64,000 bases of DNA. Source: Cucumis sativus (lineage: Eukaryota > Streptophyta > Magnoliopsida > Cucurbitales > Cucurbitaceae). Below are positions 25,312-37,900 of this stretch, piece by piece. The notes under the pieces are model-generated. The model was given only the letters and a program-made list of their open reading frames with translations. It ran no database searches and was not told where the DNA came from. The DNA lies in contig NC_026660.2 in assembly GCF_000004075.3 (NCBI RefSeq), forward strand, positions 20,959,498 through 21,023,497, in the 5' to 3' direction. How positions within the stretch are numbered: the stretch's first letter is position 1; every line of letters begins with the position of its first letter. A program made the translations under genes and the position numbers.

Positions 25312-28300
25312 ATGGGCTTTCACGTCCTCAGAGCCCCTCCTTTATCTTCCTCCACCACCATATTCTTCAAACCCACTTCTTCCTCTTCCTTTCTCTTCAA
25401 ATTTCGCTATCCTCTCTACTCTCCACCCTTTTCCAAATCTTCCTCCTCCTCCATTTCCTATTTCCTACCTTCTTCACCCAATTATGTTGCTTCTCCCACC
25501 ACTGCAATTCTACTTTCTGGGTCTTTTTCTCGGAGTACTCGTAGATTTCGTGGTGGGTTTATTGCTGCTGCAACTGCCTCTGGGTCAGTCCAAAGATCGG
25601 AGGAGCTGAGGCCTTCTATTTCGTCTGAGCAATCTTGGGTTCTGGGACAAAATGGGACTGAGTAAGACTGTGCACTTCTTTTCAAATCCTAACTCGCATT
25701 TTCTTCTATTCGTTTTTTTTTTTTTTTGCAACTTTTTAAGTGATGTAGATATATTTGTTAATGTGTATGCTGTAATTGGGAGGCCTGAAAGAGTTCGATG
25801 ATCTAACCTATGTGTAATTGAAATGCTGAATCATCGTGTGTAGACGGATGGACTTTGTTTGTTACTCGAATTACCAATTTTGAAGTTTATGCTGTTTAAG
25901 GTTGTTACTACGTACATAGTATATAAACTTTTATGTGCAAGTTTAGGCTGTTTTAGTTTAGACACAGAAGTCTATGCGGACTAATTCCTTGTTGTGCACC
26001 ACAGAAGCTTCAAAAACCAGCATTGCACTCTGTTTGGCCACTTTTTTGTAGACATAGACGTCCTCTTATTTAATCTTATGAAAATTTTGTTTTTTCTTTT
26101 TTGTTAAAAATAAATAAATAAGTAACGTTCATTGAGAGAGAACAAAAGTACAGAGGGGATACAAGGCATATAATCATGTTAGCATTATTCTTATTCATTT
26201 GTGTTTTTTTATAGCAAAATAAAACTATATTCATGACAAATCCAATATACAGAAAAAGGGAGATAAGTTATCCAAAAATGCCATGAGTTTGCAAAAGGCT
26301 TCTTCACTGGCGAAACCATATCAGGGTGTTAAGAAATTGGCCGTAAAGGAAGAAGAGAATATTTGAAGGAACTTATAGTGTTTGTAAATTTTGGAGGTCT
26401 TGAGAGTTACGTGCTGCAGTCTGTAATTGTGGCTTTCTAGCTAGGGACTTTTGTATCTACGCTTCCCTCATAAAATCAATGCTTCTTGTGTGCACTTTCT
26501 GTAATCTCATATAGCTTTCACAATGGTGGGCAGCCCTCACTTTTCTCTATTGTTTGTATCTTTTATGGACAGAATATATTTCACAAAGTTTTTCCATCTC
26601 AAGTAATACAAGTTTAATTATGCACCAAATCTGAACATTTTTTTTCTTTCTTTTCATGACCAGATCCTTACCAGCTTCTGACGTGCCTTTAAGCGGTCGT
26701 GTTTATCATGAAACCTATGGATGTCAAATGAATATTAATGATATGGAGGTAGTTCTATCTATCATGAAAAAAGCTGGATACAGTGAAACTGTTGACACTC
26801 CTGAGACTGCAGAGATCATTTTTATCAACACTTGTGCTATCAGGGACAATGCTGAACAGAAGGTGTGGCAGAGACTTAATTACTTTTGGTTTCTGAAGAG
26901 AAATTGGAAAAGTAATGTTGCTACCGGAAGATCACAGTCTCGACATCCTCCAAAAGTAGTTGTTTTGGGGTGTATGGCTGAGAGGTTGAAAGATAAAATA
27001 CTAGATTCAGACAAGATGGTTGATGTGGTTTGCGGACCTGATGCTTACAGAGATCTACCAAGATTATTGGATGAAGTAGATTATGGTCAGAAGGGAATAA
27101 ACACACTTCTTTCCCTTGAAGAAACTTATGCTGATATAAGTCCTGTACGAATAGCCAAAAATTCAGTCACTGCATTTGTATCTGTGATGAGAGGTTGCAA
27201 CAATATGTGCTCATTCTGCATTGTTCCTTTTACCAGGGGCAGAGAGCGGTCACGTCCTGTTGAATCAATTGTGTGTGAGGTTAGAGAACTTTATAGAGAA
27301 GGTGTGAAAGAGGTAACTCTTCTTGGTCAGAACGTTAACAGCTATAACGATACCACTGAGAATGCAGACATAGAACCAGGAACTAATTGGAAGCTCAGTG
27401 ATGGATTTTCCACCATAGCCAAGGTTAAGAAAATGGGTTTGCGTTTTTCCGATCTCTTAGATCGTCTATCCACTGAATTTCCTGAGATGAGGTTCAGATA
27501 CACATCTCCACATCCTAAAGACTTTCCCGATGAATTCCTTTATTTAATGCGAGACAGACACAACATTTGCAAAAGCATCCATTTACCTGCTCAGAGTGGG
27601 AATAGCATAGTTCTTGAAAGAATGCGTAGGGGATACACCCGAGAGGCCTACTTGGATCTTGTGCACAAGATTCGATCAATCATTCCAGATGTGGGAATAA
27701 CTAGTGATTTCATTTGTGGTATGTGGGCCTTTTTAACTTCTATAATATTTTCTTATTTAAAAAAATCTGCAATATTCTGGATAAATATTGATTATTTTGT
27801 ATGAAGCATTGGTACCCATACCTCGAGTGGTTAGAAGTGCCTAGCCAATGGCAGTGGTTATTGGATCAGGATGTAGAACTTCTTTGTTTTTAAAATCTCT
27901 TTACTTTCTTTAGTCAACCATTTTTTTAAATTTTTTTGAAAAGGGATGGAACTTTTCATTGATAAAATGAGAATAGACTAATGCTCAAAGATACAATAAT
28001 CCGTAACCATTTTAGCTGTACTGTAATAATGTCTGCATCAGAAATCAGATTGGAAATATGTAAAACAGTCTAAGCTTCAATTGAAACACTTGCTGATTCA
28101 TTTGTCAGTTAACTGGCTAATGTTTGTTCTTTCATTTCAATTTCTCTCATCGTCATCTTACAGTACTTGTAAAAACACTAATCGTTCTACACTTCTGCTG
28201 CTGGAGGACCACATTTGTGAATCTGTCATTGCTTCTCTTATAAATTGGATTCGACTGTCGTTTTTATCCCTGTAATATTGACCCTCTTTATTTAAATCAT

Positions 28301-29495
28301 CGAACTTTTAAAGTATAATTCAAAATTGTGAACTTTTGTTACGGTTATCCTTGTTAGTTGTTAAGGGAAAAAAAAAAACAAAAACAAAAACAGAATATCG
28401 CTGACACTGGCACTTAAATAAAAACCTTCTACGACATTTGATTTCGTAAACAATTGTCACTATGTAATTCACATAACACAATGTATGTCTCATTCCTTCA
28501 TCGATTTAGCTAATCATTTTTATTGTGGTGTAGCAAGAAGTTTTGAGCATCCTTTTTTCTTGCTGAAGAACATTGTGAAATTCATGTGTCGGAGATAGCA
28601 TGTTAAATACCTGGTTTGATACCGTTGCATAACTTTTCGAGTTGGATCTATATCATATTTACTTTTCCAGCAAAGTAGCTTGGGCTAATAATACTGGATT
28701 TATGCATGGTTAAAGCAAACAGTAGCATGCAGAGTTGGATTTTCTTTTTTAAATACTTTCTTTTTTCTTGCCTTTATGCCATGGATATTAGAGATTTTTG
28801 TAATTTATTCTTTTTCCCTCTAAGTTATGAGATGAAAGTAGTGCTTTAGTTCTTGAAGCAGAAGTGCATTCCTCCTTCAATATCAGTGGTTTCAAATTGC
28901 AAAAAAGTGCATTGTAATTATTTATCCATGTTGTTCTATTTCACGTCGTGGGATTACTGGCTTGATGCATCGTTTTTCATTCCAATTTATAGGTTTTTGT
29001 GGGGAGACCGAAGAGGAACATGCTGATACTCTGAGTTTGATTAATGAAGTTGGTTACGATATGGCTTACATGTTTGCATATAGCATGAGGGAAAAGACTC
29101 ATGCCCATCGGAACTATGTCGATGACATTCCAGAGGAAGTGAAGCAGAGAAGACTTACTGAACTCATTGAAGCTTTTCGAAACAGTACAGGACGGTGTTA
29201 TGATTCACAAATTGGTAGTGTCCAATTGGTGCTTGTGGAAGGACCAAACAAGAGAGCCCCAGAGACAGAAATGATCGGCAAGAGCGACAGAAGTCATAGA
29301 GTTTCGTTTGTTAATGTCGCAGTTCCACATCGAGATGGTGATTATGATGGACATCGGAAAGCAATGGTTGGTGACTTTGTGGAAGTCCGTATATCAAAAT
29401 CGACCAGAGCATCATTGTTCGGAGAGGCTCTTGCCATTACAAAACTGAGCTCGTTCTACAACGGTATGGATGAACCAATTGCCTGTATGAGCTGA
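25312..29495 (+). CDS. tRNA ms2i6A-type methylthiotransferase, CDK5RAP1/MiaB family, organelle-targeted
   Basis: Radical-SAM enzyme that adds a methylthio group to position 2 of i6A at tRNA position 37. Exons 25312-25661, 26664-27718 and 28993-29495 join to 635 residues. Residues 1 to about 100 are Ser/Arg-rich with few acids and look like an organellar transit peptide. The N-terminal methylthiotransferase domain has cluster cysteines 137 (TYGCQMN), 174 (NTCAIRD) and 220 (LGCMAE). The radical-SAM motif CNNMCSFC gives cysteines 295, 299 and 302. A C-terminal TRAM domain ends the protein (GDFVEVRIS...LFGEALAI). All six Fe-S cysteines are present, so it should be active. Start: the ATG at 25312 is used; no ATG lies in frame just upstream. 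Chloroplast versus mitochondrial targeting cannot be settled from the sequence. Confidence 0.93.
25662..26663 (+). other. Intron 1 of the methylthiotransferase gene
   Basis: Donor GA|GTAAGA, acceptor CATGACCAG. It contains T-rich sequence and, around 26095-26300, A-rich segments with TTCATTGA-like motifs resembling LINE 3' tails. No independent gene was seen. Confidence 0.6.
27719..28992 (+). other. Intron 2 of the methylthiotransferase gene
   Basis: Donor G|GTATGT, acceptor AATTTATAG. It splits a Gly codon between the radical-SAM and C-terminal parts. It contains a minus-oriented LINE-like 3' tail at about 27936-28010; otherwise nothing was recognised. Confidence 0.65.
27936..28010 (-). mobile_element. 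LINE-like 3' tail, 5'-truncated
   Basis: On the minus strand the segment reads ATCAATGAAAAGTTCC...CCCTTTTCAAAAAAATT, that is, a short conserved end followed by an A-run. The same ending recurs near 35570, 37190 and 60930, always on the minus strand. Confidence 0.45.
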
Positions 29496-30059
29496 AATTC
29501 TAACTAATTTAGACCATTTTTACTTTTTCTAAAATAGTGTTGCTTGAAGTCTTCAACTACCTCTTTAATACCCGAGGGGTGCTTTGTTGTTATTATTATT
29601 TTGTTTTTGATTAGATTATCATCGCACCTATTTGAATGTACAAAAATATAATTTTAGCTTTGGTTACTTGTGATTTATGAAGAGAGGAAATGCTGAGCTT
29701 TCAGCATTGAGGTTTGAGGCTTGTTGAAAGAGTTGTCCAATAAAATGGTACAAGTAGCAATTAGTAATTTGAGCAGTTTTTTAGTGTTTCTATAAACTAA
29801 AAATTAAATTTCATCCATTAATTGTTTACTGATGCGAAAATAAAATGGTATGATACTTTGCTTAAATTAGTTAGCTTACTATAATTCAAGAAGTATATGT
29901 ATTTGTATTTGTTTACTGATTAAAGCATTTTCTCAGTTCATGTATGGCCATGAAGTGGAATCAATAAAGAAAGTGAAAATGATTGTTGAAAGAGATGCAT
30001 GATAAATGATTGAAGAGAAAATATAAAAGAAAGAGGGATTATGATGGAGTTTGATAACT
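29496..30059. other. Methylthiotransferase 3' UTR and intergenic DNA
   Basis: T-rich sequence after the stop codon, consistent with a 3' UTR. No gene or element was recognised. Confidence 0.5.
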
Positions 30060-30808
30060 ATGCAAACTTTTATATTACATAAATGTTTAAGCAATAGTTC
30101 ATAGTTATCTTAAGATTGAGTTACCTAAATCGTTGTATTGAAATATTTAGTCTTTAATAGTAAACTACGTTATAAAGTAAGAGTGACTGGTTTTTTTGTT
30201 CAATTTTATACATATTCTTTTGCATAAAGATGCCTTCCTTCGCATATCTCTATATGAACAATTTCAAGTCACATCATTTCGTACTAACCATAAACTGAGC
30301 CACATCCAATAGTGTTCCCGAATACCTAACTTGATTCATATACTATAAACCGCTTTGGTTACCTATTTGAACTTAATTCACTTTTATGTCTCTAAAGTCC
30401 AAGTACTCATACTCATAACCATGGATATTAGTTTATTGAATTTTTAGGTTTTTTTAATACAAAATGGAAAAAATGCATCAAATGACTAAAAACATTTAGA
30501 AAAAAATAGTTCATTGCACATATTTTTTTGCATATTGCAAATATGGCAAAATTAGTTATATCAAACGACTATTAGACCGTAATTATAGAACTACTGAGGA
30601 GGGTCATCAGACAGTAATTGTAGGGTTATCAGTTTTTGGACCTTAATATCATAAATTTTTTTTGCTATTTTTGTAAGGGTCCTTACAAAATAATCAATTC
30701 AAATTTTCAATAACAAATTTATTGAATAAACCTCAATAACAACTTTTTGCAAAATAGATATAAGTTTATCGTTTACAGACCATGAATTTTAAGACATAAA
30801 ACCCAACA
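30060..30808 (-). repeat. LTR-like repeat family, copy C
   Basis: On the minus strand it begins TGTTGGGTTTTATGTC at 30808 and carries the same ordered landmarks as copies A, B and D (TTCAATAAA, TATGAATCAAGTTAGG, CGAAGGAAGGCATC, TATAAAATTGAAC). No matching second terminus or target duplication was found, so it is a degraded LTR or fragment. Confidence 0.5.
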
Positions 30809-31927
30809 ATATCAACCACATAACAATCAAACAAAAATTAGATACGAATTTGATAAGTGTCATATTTGCATACAGTTGTTGCCTTTGAATAGTGGTTAGT
30901 TCATGTGGAAATTGGGTATGAATTGTGTCAATAAAGCCCTAAAAAGTCCTAATTTAGCAATCAAACTAAATTATCACATGTTCAAAAGTCGTCTAATTAC
31001 TTATTGATAATGATGATTGTTCGATGCTTCAACCACAATCCTTAACATCGACAAAATTTTATTTAATATTGATCGCTAACGATATTGACTATTATCTGAT
31101 AGTCATTTATATTGATTGTTAGTTGATTGACCACAATACTATTATCTAATTGTTACCCTATTGATATGCAATGCTGATTATTAATAATACTAATTACTAA
31201 AAATTATTAGTCCCCTTCAAGTTAAAGGTGTTGCATAAATTTGTAAAAGTGGAGGAAACTTGATTCATTAAAAATCTAATCTAAGCCATTTGCATTGCAG
31301 CTGGATTAAATGGTATAAACTACAACTCTCAAACACTAACAAATTAAAAGGTTAAAAGAATAAATTTGGAAGAAACTGTCCATAAAATTCTTCGCAAGTT
31401 ATTGAATTATGATGGCTATCGAATTTATTCATCATTGAATTCTTGAGAGTTAATGGCTTCTTGAATTTGGGAACAAGACCTCTACTTTGGAACTCCACAA
31501 CGGTTGCTTCTCTATTTCATCAATTCATTTAACGAAACCTTCTTCTTCGATTTAGCTCTGATTTTATTTCCATACACATAATTTCCAAATATTTTTAAAT
31601 CCAGAACATCTACAAACCTCTAACAGAATTCATATACAAGAAAAAGGGCAAGAGAATATCCTTCAAATGAGTAAAACCAAAGCCAAAACCAAACATACAT
31701 ACCCTAGGAAAATTGGTGTCTAAAGCAATTAGAATAACACCACCAAAAAAAAAGTGTGGCCATGGTTTAAAGCTATACAAAAGTAACAATTCAAAGTTTC
31801 TTCCACATGAGAAGTATAGCAGTTCACAGTTGGCAGAAAGAGTTCCAAAGAGGAGAATTAAAATATCCACATAGCACGGTTAGTTGTAAAGGAAATAGAA
31901 CAAACTAAGAACTAAAGAATTGAACGC
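30809..31927. other. Intergenic region between the two convergent genes
   Basis: The methylthiotransferase (plus) and CSN8 (minus) converge here. AT-rich and without recognisable genes. The part nearest 31927 probably holds the CSN8 3' UTR. Confidence 0.45.
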
Positions 31928-34900
31928 TCAATGTTCTAGATGGAAAACGTATTCAGTCAAGCGCTGCAATTTACTAGAATCTAACTTCTGCTCTGACACA
32001 GTTTCTTGTTTCTTCACAGTGAACATTTGAGAAGCAAGATCGATTATCCATCCTTGTTGTGTTACATCTGCAAATACAGAACAGCTTTTCTTGTTTGTAA
32101 ACTAGCTAGAAGTGATGACGAAAACTACTATCGTAGGTCCAAATACAAAACCATTTGAAAACCAGCTCGATCTAAGGAACGCTTTTGTCATCCAAAAACT
32201 AAAGCTTTTTTCAGGAACGGGAACAAAAAGTTTCATTTATATAATGAAAAGGGACTACTAGCTCCCAATTCCAAAATACAATATCCCCAAGTAAAAGGCA
32301 AACAATGGAAACAAAACACAAGTAATGTTACACATGCTAAAAAGAGGAAAACTTCCAACCAAGAAGAACCAAAACAAACTAGCCAAAGAAAGAAAAACAT
32401 CAAACCAAAACACTGACAAGATTGCATTTCAAAGACCAAACAACTTTGAAGAAGCCCTTATGAGAAGGGAATAAAACCCCAAGGCAAACGGGGCTTGAAA
32501 ATCTTGGATATAAAAACAAAAAACACCTGAACAATCTATAATACAGCAACTATTATCTCTCATTTTACTGGAAAAACAGACCATGTAAGACAGATAATTT
32601 AAGTAATAAAGGCCAGAAAATTCCGTCCATGATACTGTCCAGAAACTTCAACATTATTCCACTTTTGAGTTAGTTAATTTACAGATTTGTTAGATTGGGA
32701 AGTAGAATCCTGTAAGGGACCTAGTTAGAGTTAAATGGGGTTATTAGGAGAATATAATTGTTATAGGAGGGGCATATTAGTAATTAGATAATAAGATGGT
32801 TAGGAATTTAGTTATAAATAGAGGGCTTGGGTGGAGAGCACCGATATGAAGAGTTTTGTAGTATATTCCTTGAGTGGGAATTTGGGGAAAGTCTAGCTCT
32901 CTCGAAAGGCTAGGGGTCTCTTGTGATATCATAGCTTGCATTTCAATATATTTTCATATATTTCCATATTTGATTGTTCTTAAGTTTATCTTGTGTTCTT
33001 GAGAATTTCTTTGTTAGATTGGGCACCTAACAAATCCTTCTACAAAATCCCTGTCATTACCAACTTTTTGGAGAAAGATTTAATCAGCGACACTGGTTTG
33101 AAGGGTTTATTAGCGATGCAAGTCAGGTATTTGTGAGTTTAAGGGTTGTGATGGGAGATAAAGCTTAGTGATCCATAAAAGTGGCCTACCAAGTTGACCT
33201 ACTCCAAACAAATGGGAGCAACATAGTATATAAAAGTGCAAGCAGACTATATTAGTAGACTACATCAATTAATGTTCGTAGCTCCAGTTTGGTTAGTGGC
33301 CAGAAACCAACGATGAACGGCAATGGAATAGAAGAATGCGTTGCATTTTTATTGTTTGGACAACCGTGAACAAATGTTAGGCAGTATGCTGAATTTTGTT
33401 TTCTGGCATTAAGGCCGCCTTTTGTAGCAGTACAATGAGTCCAAAGGAGAACTTCCATCTTTTCCTGGTAGTCATTCTTCCAATGGAATGTTATTTCCCG
33501 CATCTTTGGTAAGACCAAGCAAAACATTTTTGCAAGAGTACGTTCCATTATTACTTAGACGTCCTCTCCCCCTTCAGAATGATAAGGTGGTACTCCTGAA
33601 CATTTTTATGAGACTAAACCACGCATCAACTCCTTGATCGTTAAAGCTCCTACAAAAGCCCATCCAACATAATAGTTCTTTGACACACACCAAGTCGTTT
33701 TTTAGAATGTTCCAAGAATTTCTAAACAAGTCAACAAAAATGATAATAGATGATACTTTGCAATACCAAGTTAGTGAGCCAAACCAAACAACAGCTCAGT
33801 GTATAAGAAACCAATTACTATCCCAAAGGTTGATGATTTAAACCCCCACTCCACAATTTTTTAACTTTAAAAAATTGCCCAATTTTTTTTAGAAAAAATT
33901 AAGAACGTGGTAAAATGAAATTACAAAGAATGAAGATCCTATCCATGGGAAGATTACAGAAGCCTTGTCCAATGGGCTATAAGAGAAGTGAAAATAGACT
34001 TGCAAAAAGGTAGAGAAAATTGTAACCATTGAAGAGGTAAAAGATTCAAAGAGTCAATAAGATATGGTGCTCTGCTCCTTGCCTCCTTTTTCCACAGAAG
34101 ATACCAGAGGTTCTCTTTAGCGACAAAGAACGGAAAAAAAAGCCCTACTTATACTGACTGAGCCTACGATCATTTTCTCCTTGTTGAAAGGGTGGCGTGT
34201 GAAAGTAAGTGATAGGAGGGTGAGGGTGCCTCTGTTAGATACCTAGATTAGTATAGGGTAAGGGTAAAAGGGTAATTAGTTGGTTATAAATAGGAAGTTG
34301 AGGAGGGAAGAAGGGTATGAAGAATTTGGTGAAGAATTAGGGCTGCAACATTCCTTGAAAGAGTGGAAGGGCAGAGGGTTAGGGTTCTTTTACTTTTCTT
34401 TTACTGCTTTTATATTGTAATTCTGTTGAAGGTATCAATAAAATAGAAACACTACATCAGTGTTCTATCAGCCTCACAGCAGCACCGTAAACCAACCAAA
34501 AGTAGCATCAGTGCCAAAATTCTAAAACACTGTACCATAGGAAGAATTACTGAATAGGTGGATGGATGTCTTGTCTCTGTCACTGATGCCCTTTCAATGA
34601 GAAACATCTAAACTTCTTGGTGAGATCTTTTTTCCAACCAATATCTAGACTTCTAGCAAAATTCTGGTGATTTCCTCTTTATTAGTAGACCATATATTAG
34701 GATACGGTCTCTAGCTCAACTTTAGAGTTAGAGAATAGGCTTCTTTGCAAAATAGGATTTCAGTAATATGCACTTCCTTGATTAATTTGTGAACAGCTCG
34801 AGTTTTTATCACCCATTCTGTGCGCCTATAACATTTCCTCCATAACAGAATATAAAAAATGTTCTGCGGAGAAAAAAAATGTTATGTGGAGGAATTTGTC

Positions 34901-37900
34901 AGGAGGTGTTTGGCCCTCAACAAGTGGGTGGAGTGGGCTATAATACCTCACTCTATATTTGAGTCTACAGTTATAATAGTTGGTGTTTCTAACTATTATA
35001 TCCTAATTAACTACATTGTTCCTATTTCAAATCTCCCTATGTTACAATGTTTACTATTTCCTACTCATCCTCTCTTTCCTCTTTGTTGAAGTATTTATTA
35101 TTCCCTACCCACACAAAAATAGTTTGTAACTCAAACACAAACTACTATAACCTACAAACTATTACAATGTACATACTAGAACAACCATGGACTAATAACC
35201 AACTTAACACCCCAAATACCCCCTTAGTAATTTGCGGTTGGTTTCTTGTTGAACAAGGAGTCAAAACCAATCATCTGTTGTATAACAGTATGAGTTCATC
35301 CTTTTGATTTTGAATGTGTCCAAATACTTCTTTACTCCAGGTTTTGATAAGTGTCTTCTCCTATTTCTATTCTATCATAAAACTAAACCTGGCTACACTT
35401 AGAGATTTGCAGGAATTCAAACCACTTGTATAGTGGTGAATGAAGAATACTTTGGGCCACATATCCTCAAAACCAAAAGGGATGGGCATCCAATTGATAC
35501 CCCACGCTTCAAAGAATGATGGGAAAATGGTAAATTTGAGTCTTCCCAGCCTGTCAATCTTGGCATCATAAAATCTTTTTTTATGTTTTTGTTTTCATTG
35601 ATTAAACAATTTCGTACATGATGAAATAATCCAAAGAGGTAGAAAACGAGGACCCATTCATAGGGAATACAAAAGGTGTCTTCAATTTGCAACAGAAAAA
35701 GTTGTTGTGACATTTACAGGGGCTGTAAATTTCTACTAAAAGTAAACCCTGGAATATAGAAGACATCTTTGACAAAACCGCACTAACAGTGCTGGACCAA
35801 TGAAGCTACTTTACGGCTTTGAAAGGGCAATCTGACAGTATCATCCTGAGCCATCCAAGAGAATTGTATGAAATATGGGCCAACCAAAAGCACTAAACAA
35901 TTCTGACCATACATCTGCAGGAAAGAAACAGTAAATCCAACATCACATCATCATACTTGCAGAATAATAAAATTTTTGGGGAACTTCCATATCTGTGGGT
36001 AAGGAAAAGTGGAAAAAGATGTGATTTTAGGATTCACTATCTTTCTGGCAAAGGAAGCACGAAGGGCAGGATTGCTAGTCCCTGGGTATAGTAGTAAGGC
36101 AAGAGTGGCCAGGTTACCTAGAAAAAATTTGATTGTTTTAAAACAAGGGAGCTTCCATATCTTTTTAAAGATTATTCGAAGTCTAGGGGTTGACTGAGGA
36201 GAGGTGGGACATCAACGACTTTGTTGAAAAATCAACTAATTGTAAAGTTCCCAAATCCATTTATCAGAACAGAGAGAGAGAGGAGGGCCGAATGCTAAGG
36301 ATGAGCTGCGTGCAGCCCATTCAACAATTTCACCTTCTTAGAAAAATTTTACAAAATTGAGTGTCCACAATTTATTCTCACTGTTCCAAACATCAGCGAT
36401 GTATGCATATTAAGTTTTAGCACTGGAAAAAATCTTAGGGATGCTTTGTTTGAGGGAAGTATTACCAAACAATGATTAGACCAAAAAATCAAGGTGCCAT
36501 TCCCATAAGAACGCCGAATGCTGATGTAGAATCATAGATGAGGCCCTTCATTTTTTTATGAGAAGTTGTGATAAACGGCTTGCTCTTGGTAGGACTCAAA
36601 TTTAGCCTTGATAAATTTTCTCGAAAGTGCCCCTTTCTTCTCTAAAACGCCAAATCTACTTTGCCAAGAAAGCTAGATTACAAAGCCTGATGTCAATGAT
36701 GCCAAGACCTCTGTCATCTGACGGACATCTAAGAATAACTCATCGAAGGAGGTGTGAAGTGCTGCCACCTCTACTTCCAAACCAATGAAATTCTAAACTT
36801 TTTTCAACAGCATCAAAAAACTTGTTAGTAACTTTTTTTACACTAAAAAGTTAAAAACTTGATAAGGAATTGGGCGGCAGTAAATCTTATGTGGACCAAG
36901 TGAAAGGTAGTTTCTCATTAAAAGTCCACCAGGGCATGATTGTAGATGACTTTACTTAATTTCTTCAACTTTTTGTGTTGGTTCTTCCCAACAATCTTTC
37001 ATGACCTCTAAAGACAATAAAATCACCACCAAGGTCCACAAAATGCTGCAATGATCCTCTAGCTCTTTCCTAAATTGCTATCTGCCAAGTAAGGACTGTT
37101 GTGTACACCACACCCTCTTAAAAGCCAAAACAATAATTCTTCAATCAAAATAATGACTGGTGATCAAGAATGCACTTCTTTTTTAAAGGAAACAAAGCTT
37201 TTCATTGATGTAATGAAATTAAAGGACGGAAACAATAAGGTAACAAAAGTTATTGACTAGTATTAAAAGCGGTAAAAGAAAATAGACACTGAGTTATGTG
37301 GAAACCCGAGTACTAGGAGAAAAACCACGATCTGACTTTCTTATTATTATTTCTTATGACAAAAGATACGAAGGGGCAAAATAAATAGACAACAAGCTTA
37401 TGATAAAAAAGGAAAGAAAATTTGGGTAAATCCTTCCTTGGGCCAAGCCCACTAATTCTAACAACTAGTTATCATGATCAAGAATGCACTTTAAATCACC
37501 TCATTGACAACAAAAGTTATTTCCATTTTATAAATTTCTGCAGCAGGAAGCACCGAGTGTTATGAACATAAATGTATTCAATAACTTCTCTCTACGCTTC
37601 TTTCAGTTAATTTCTTGAAGGATGAATCAGGCTACTTCACTTAATTTCACAAAGGAAACATGAATGATGGCTTCTAGAGTTTCAACTTGTTTTAAATGCA
37701 AGACACTAACATCTTCATCCATTGTGCAGTCGCACTCAAATAAGTACATGAATCTCTATGTTAAGGTCGTCCACTCACCTTTCTTAAAGAAAAAACCATT
37801 TCTAATTACGAGTGGAAGAGACCACCTTTTTTTACGAAACTATAAGAGACTCACAAGAACACAATTTAAGAAAATACTGGCTTAATATTGAAACAGAAGT

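Noticed and set aside
32683-33032. TGTTAGATTGGG as the left end of the third LTR
   Set aside because: That boundary gives unequal flanks (AGATT/AATCC); starting at TGTAAGG (32711) gives a perfect AATCC duplication.
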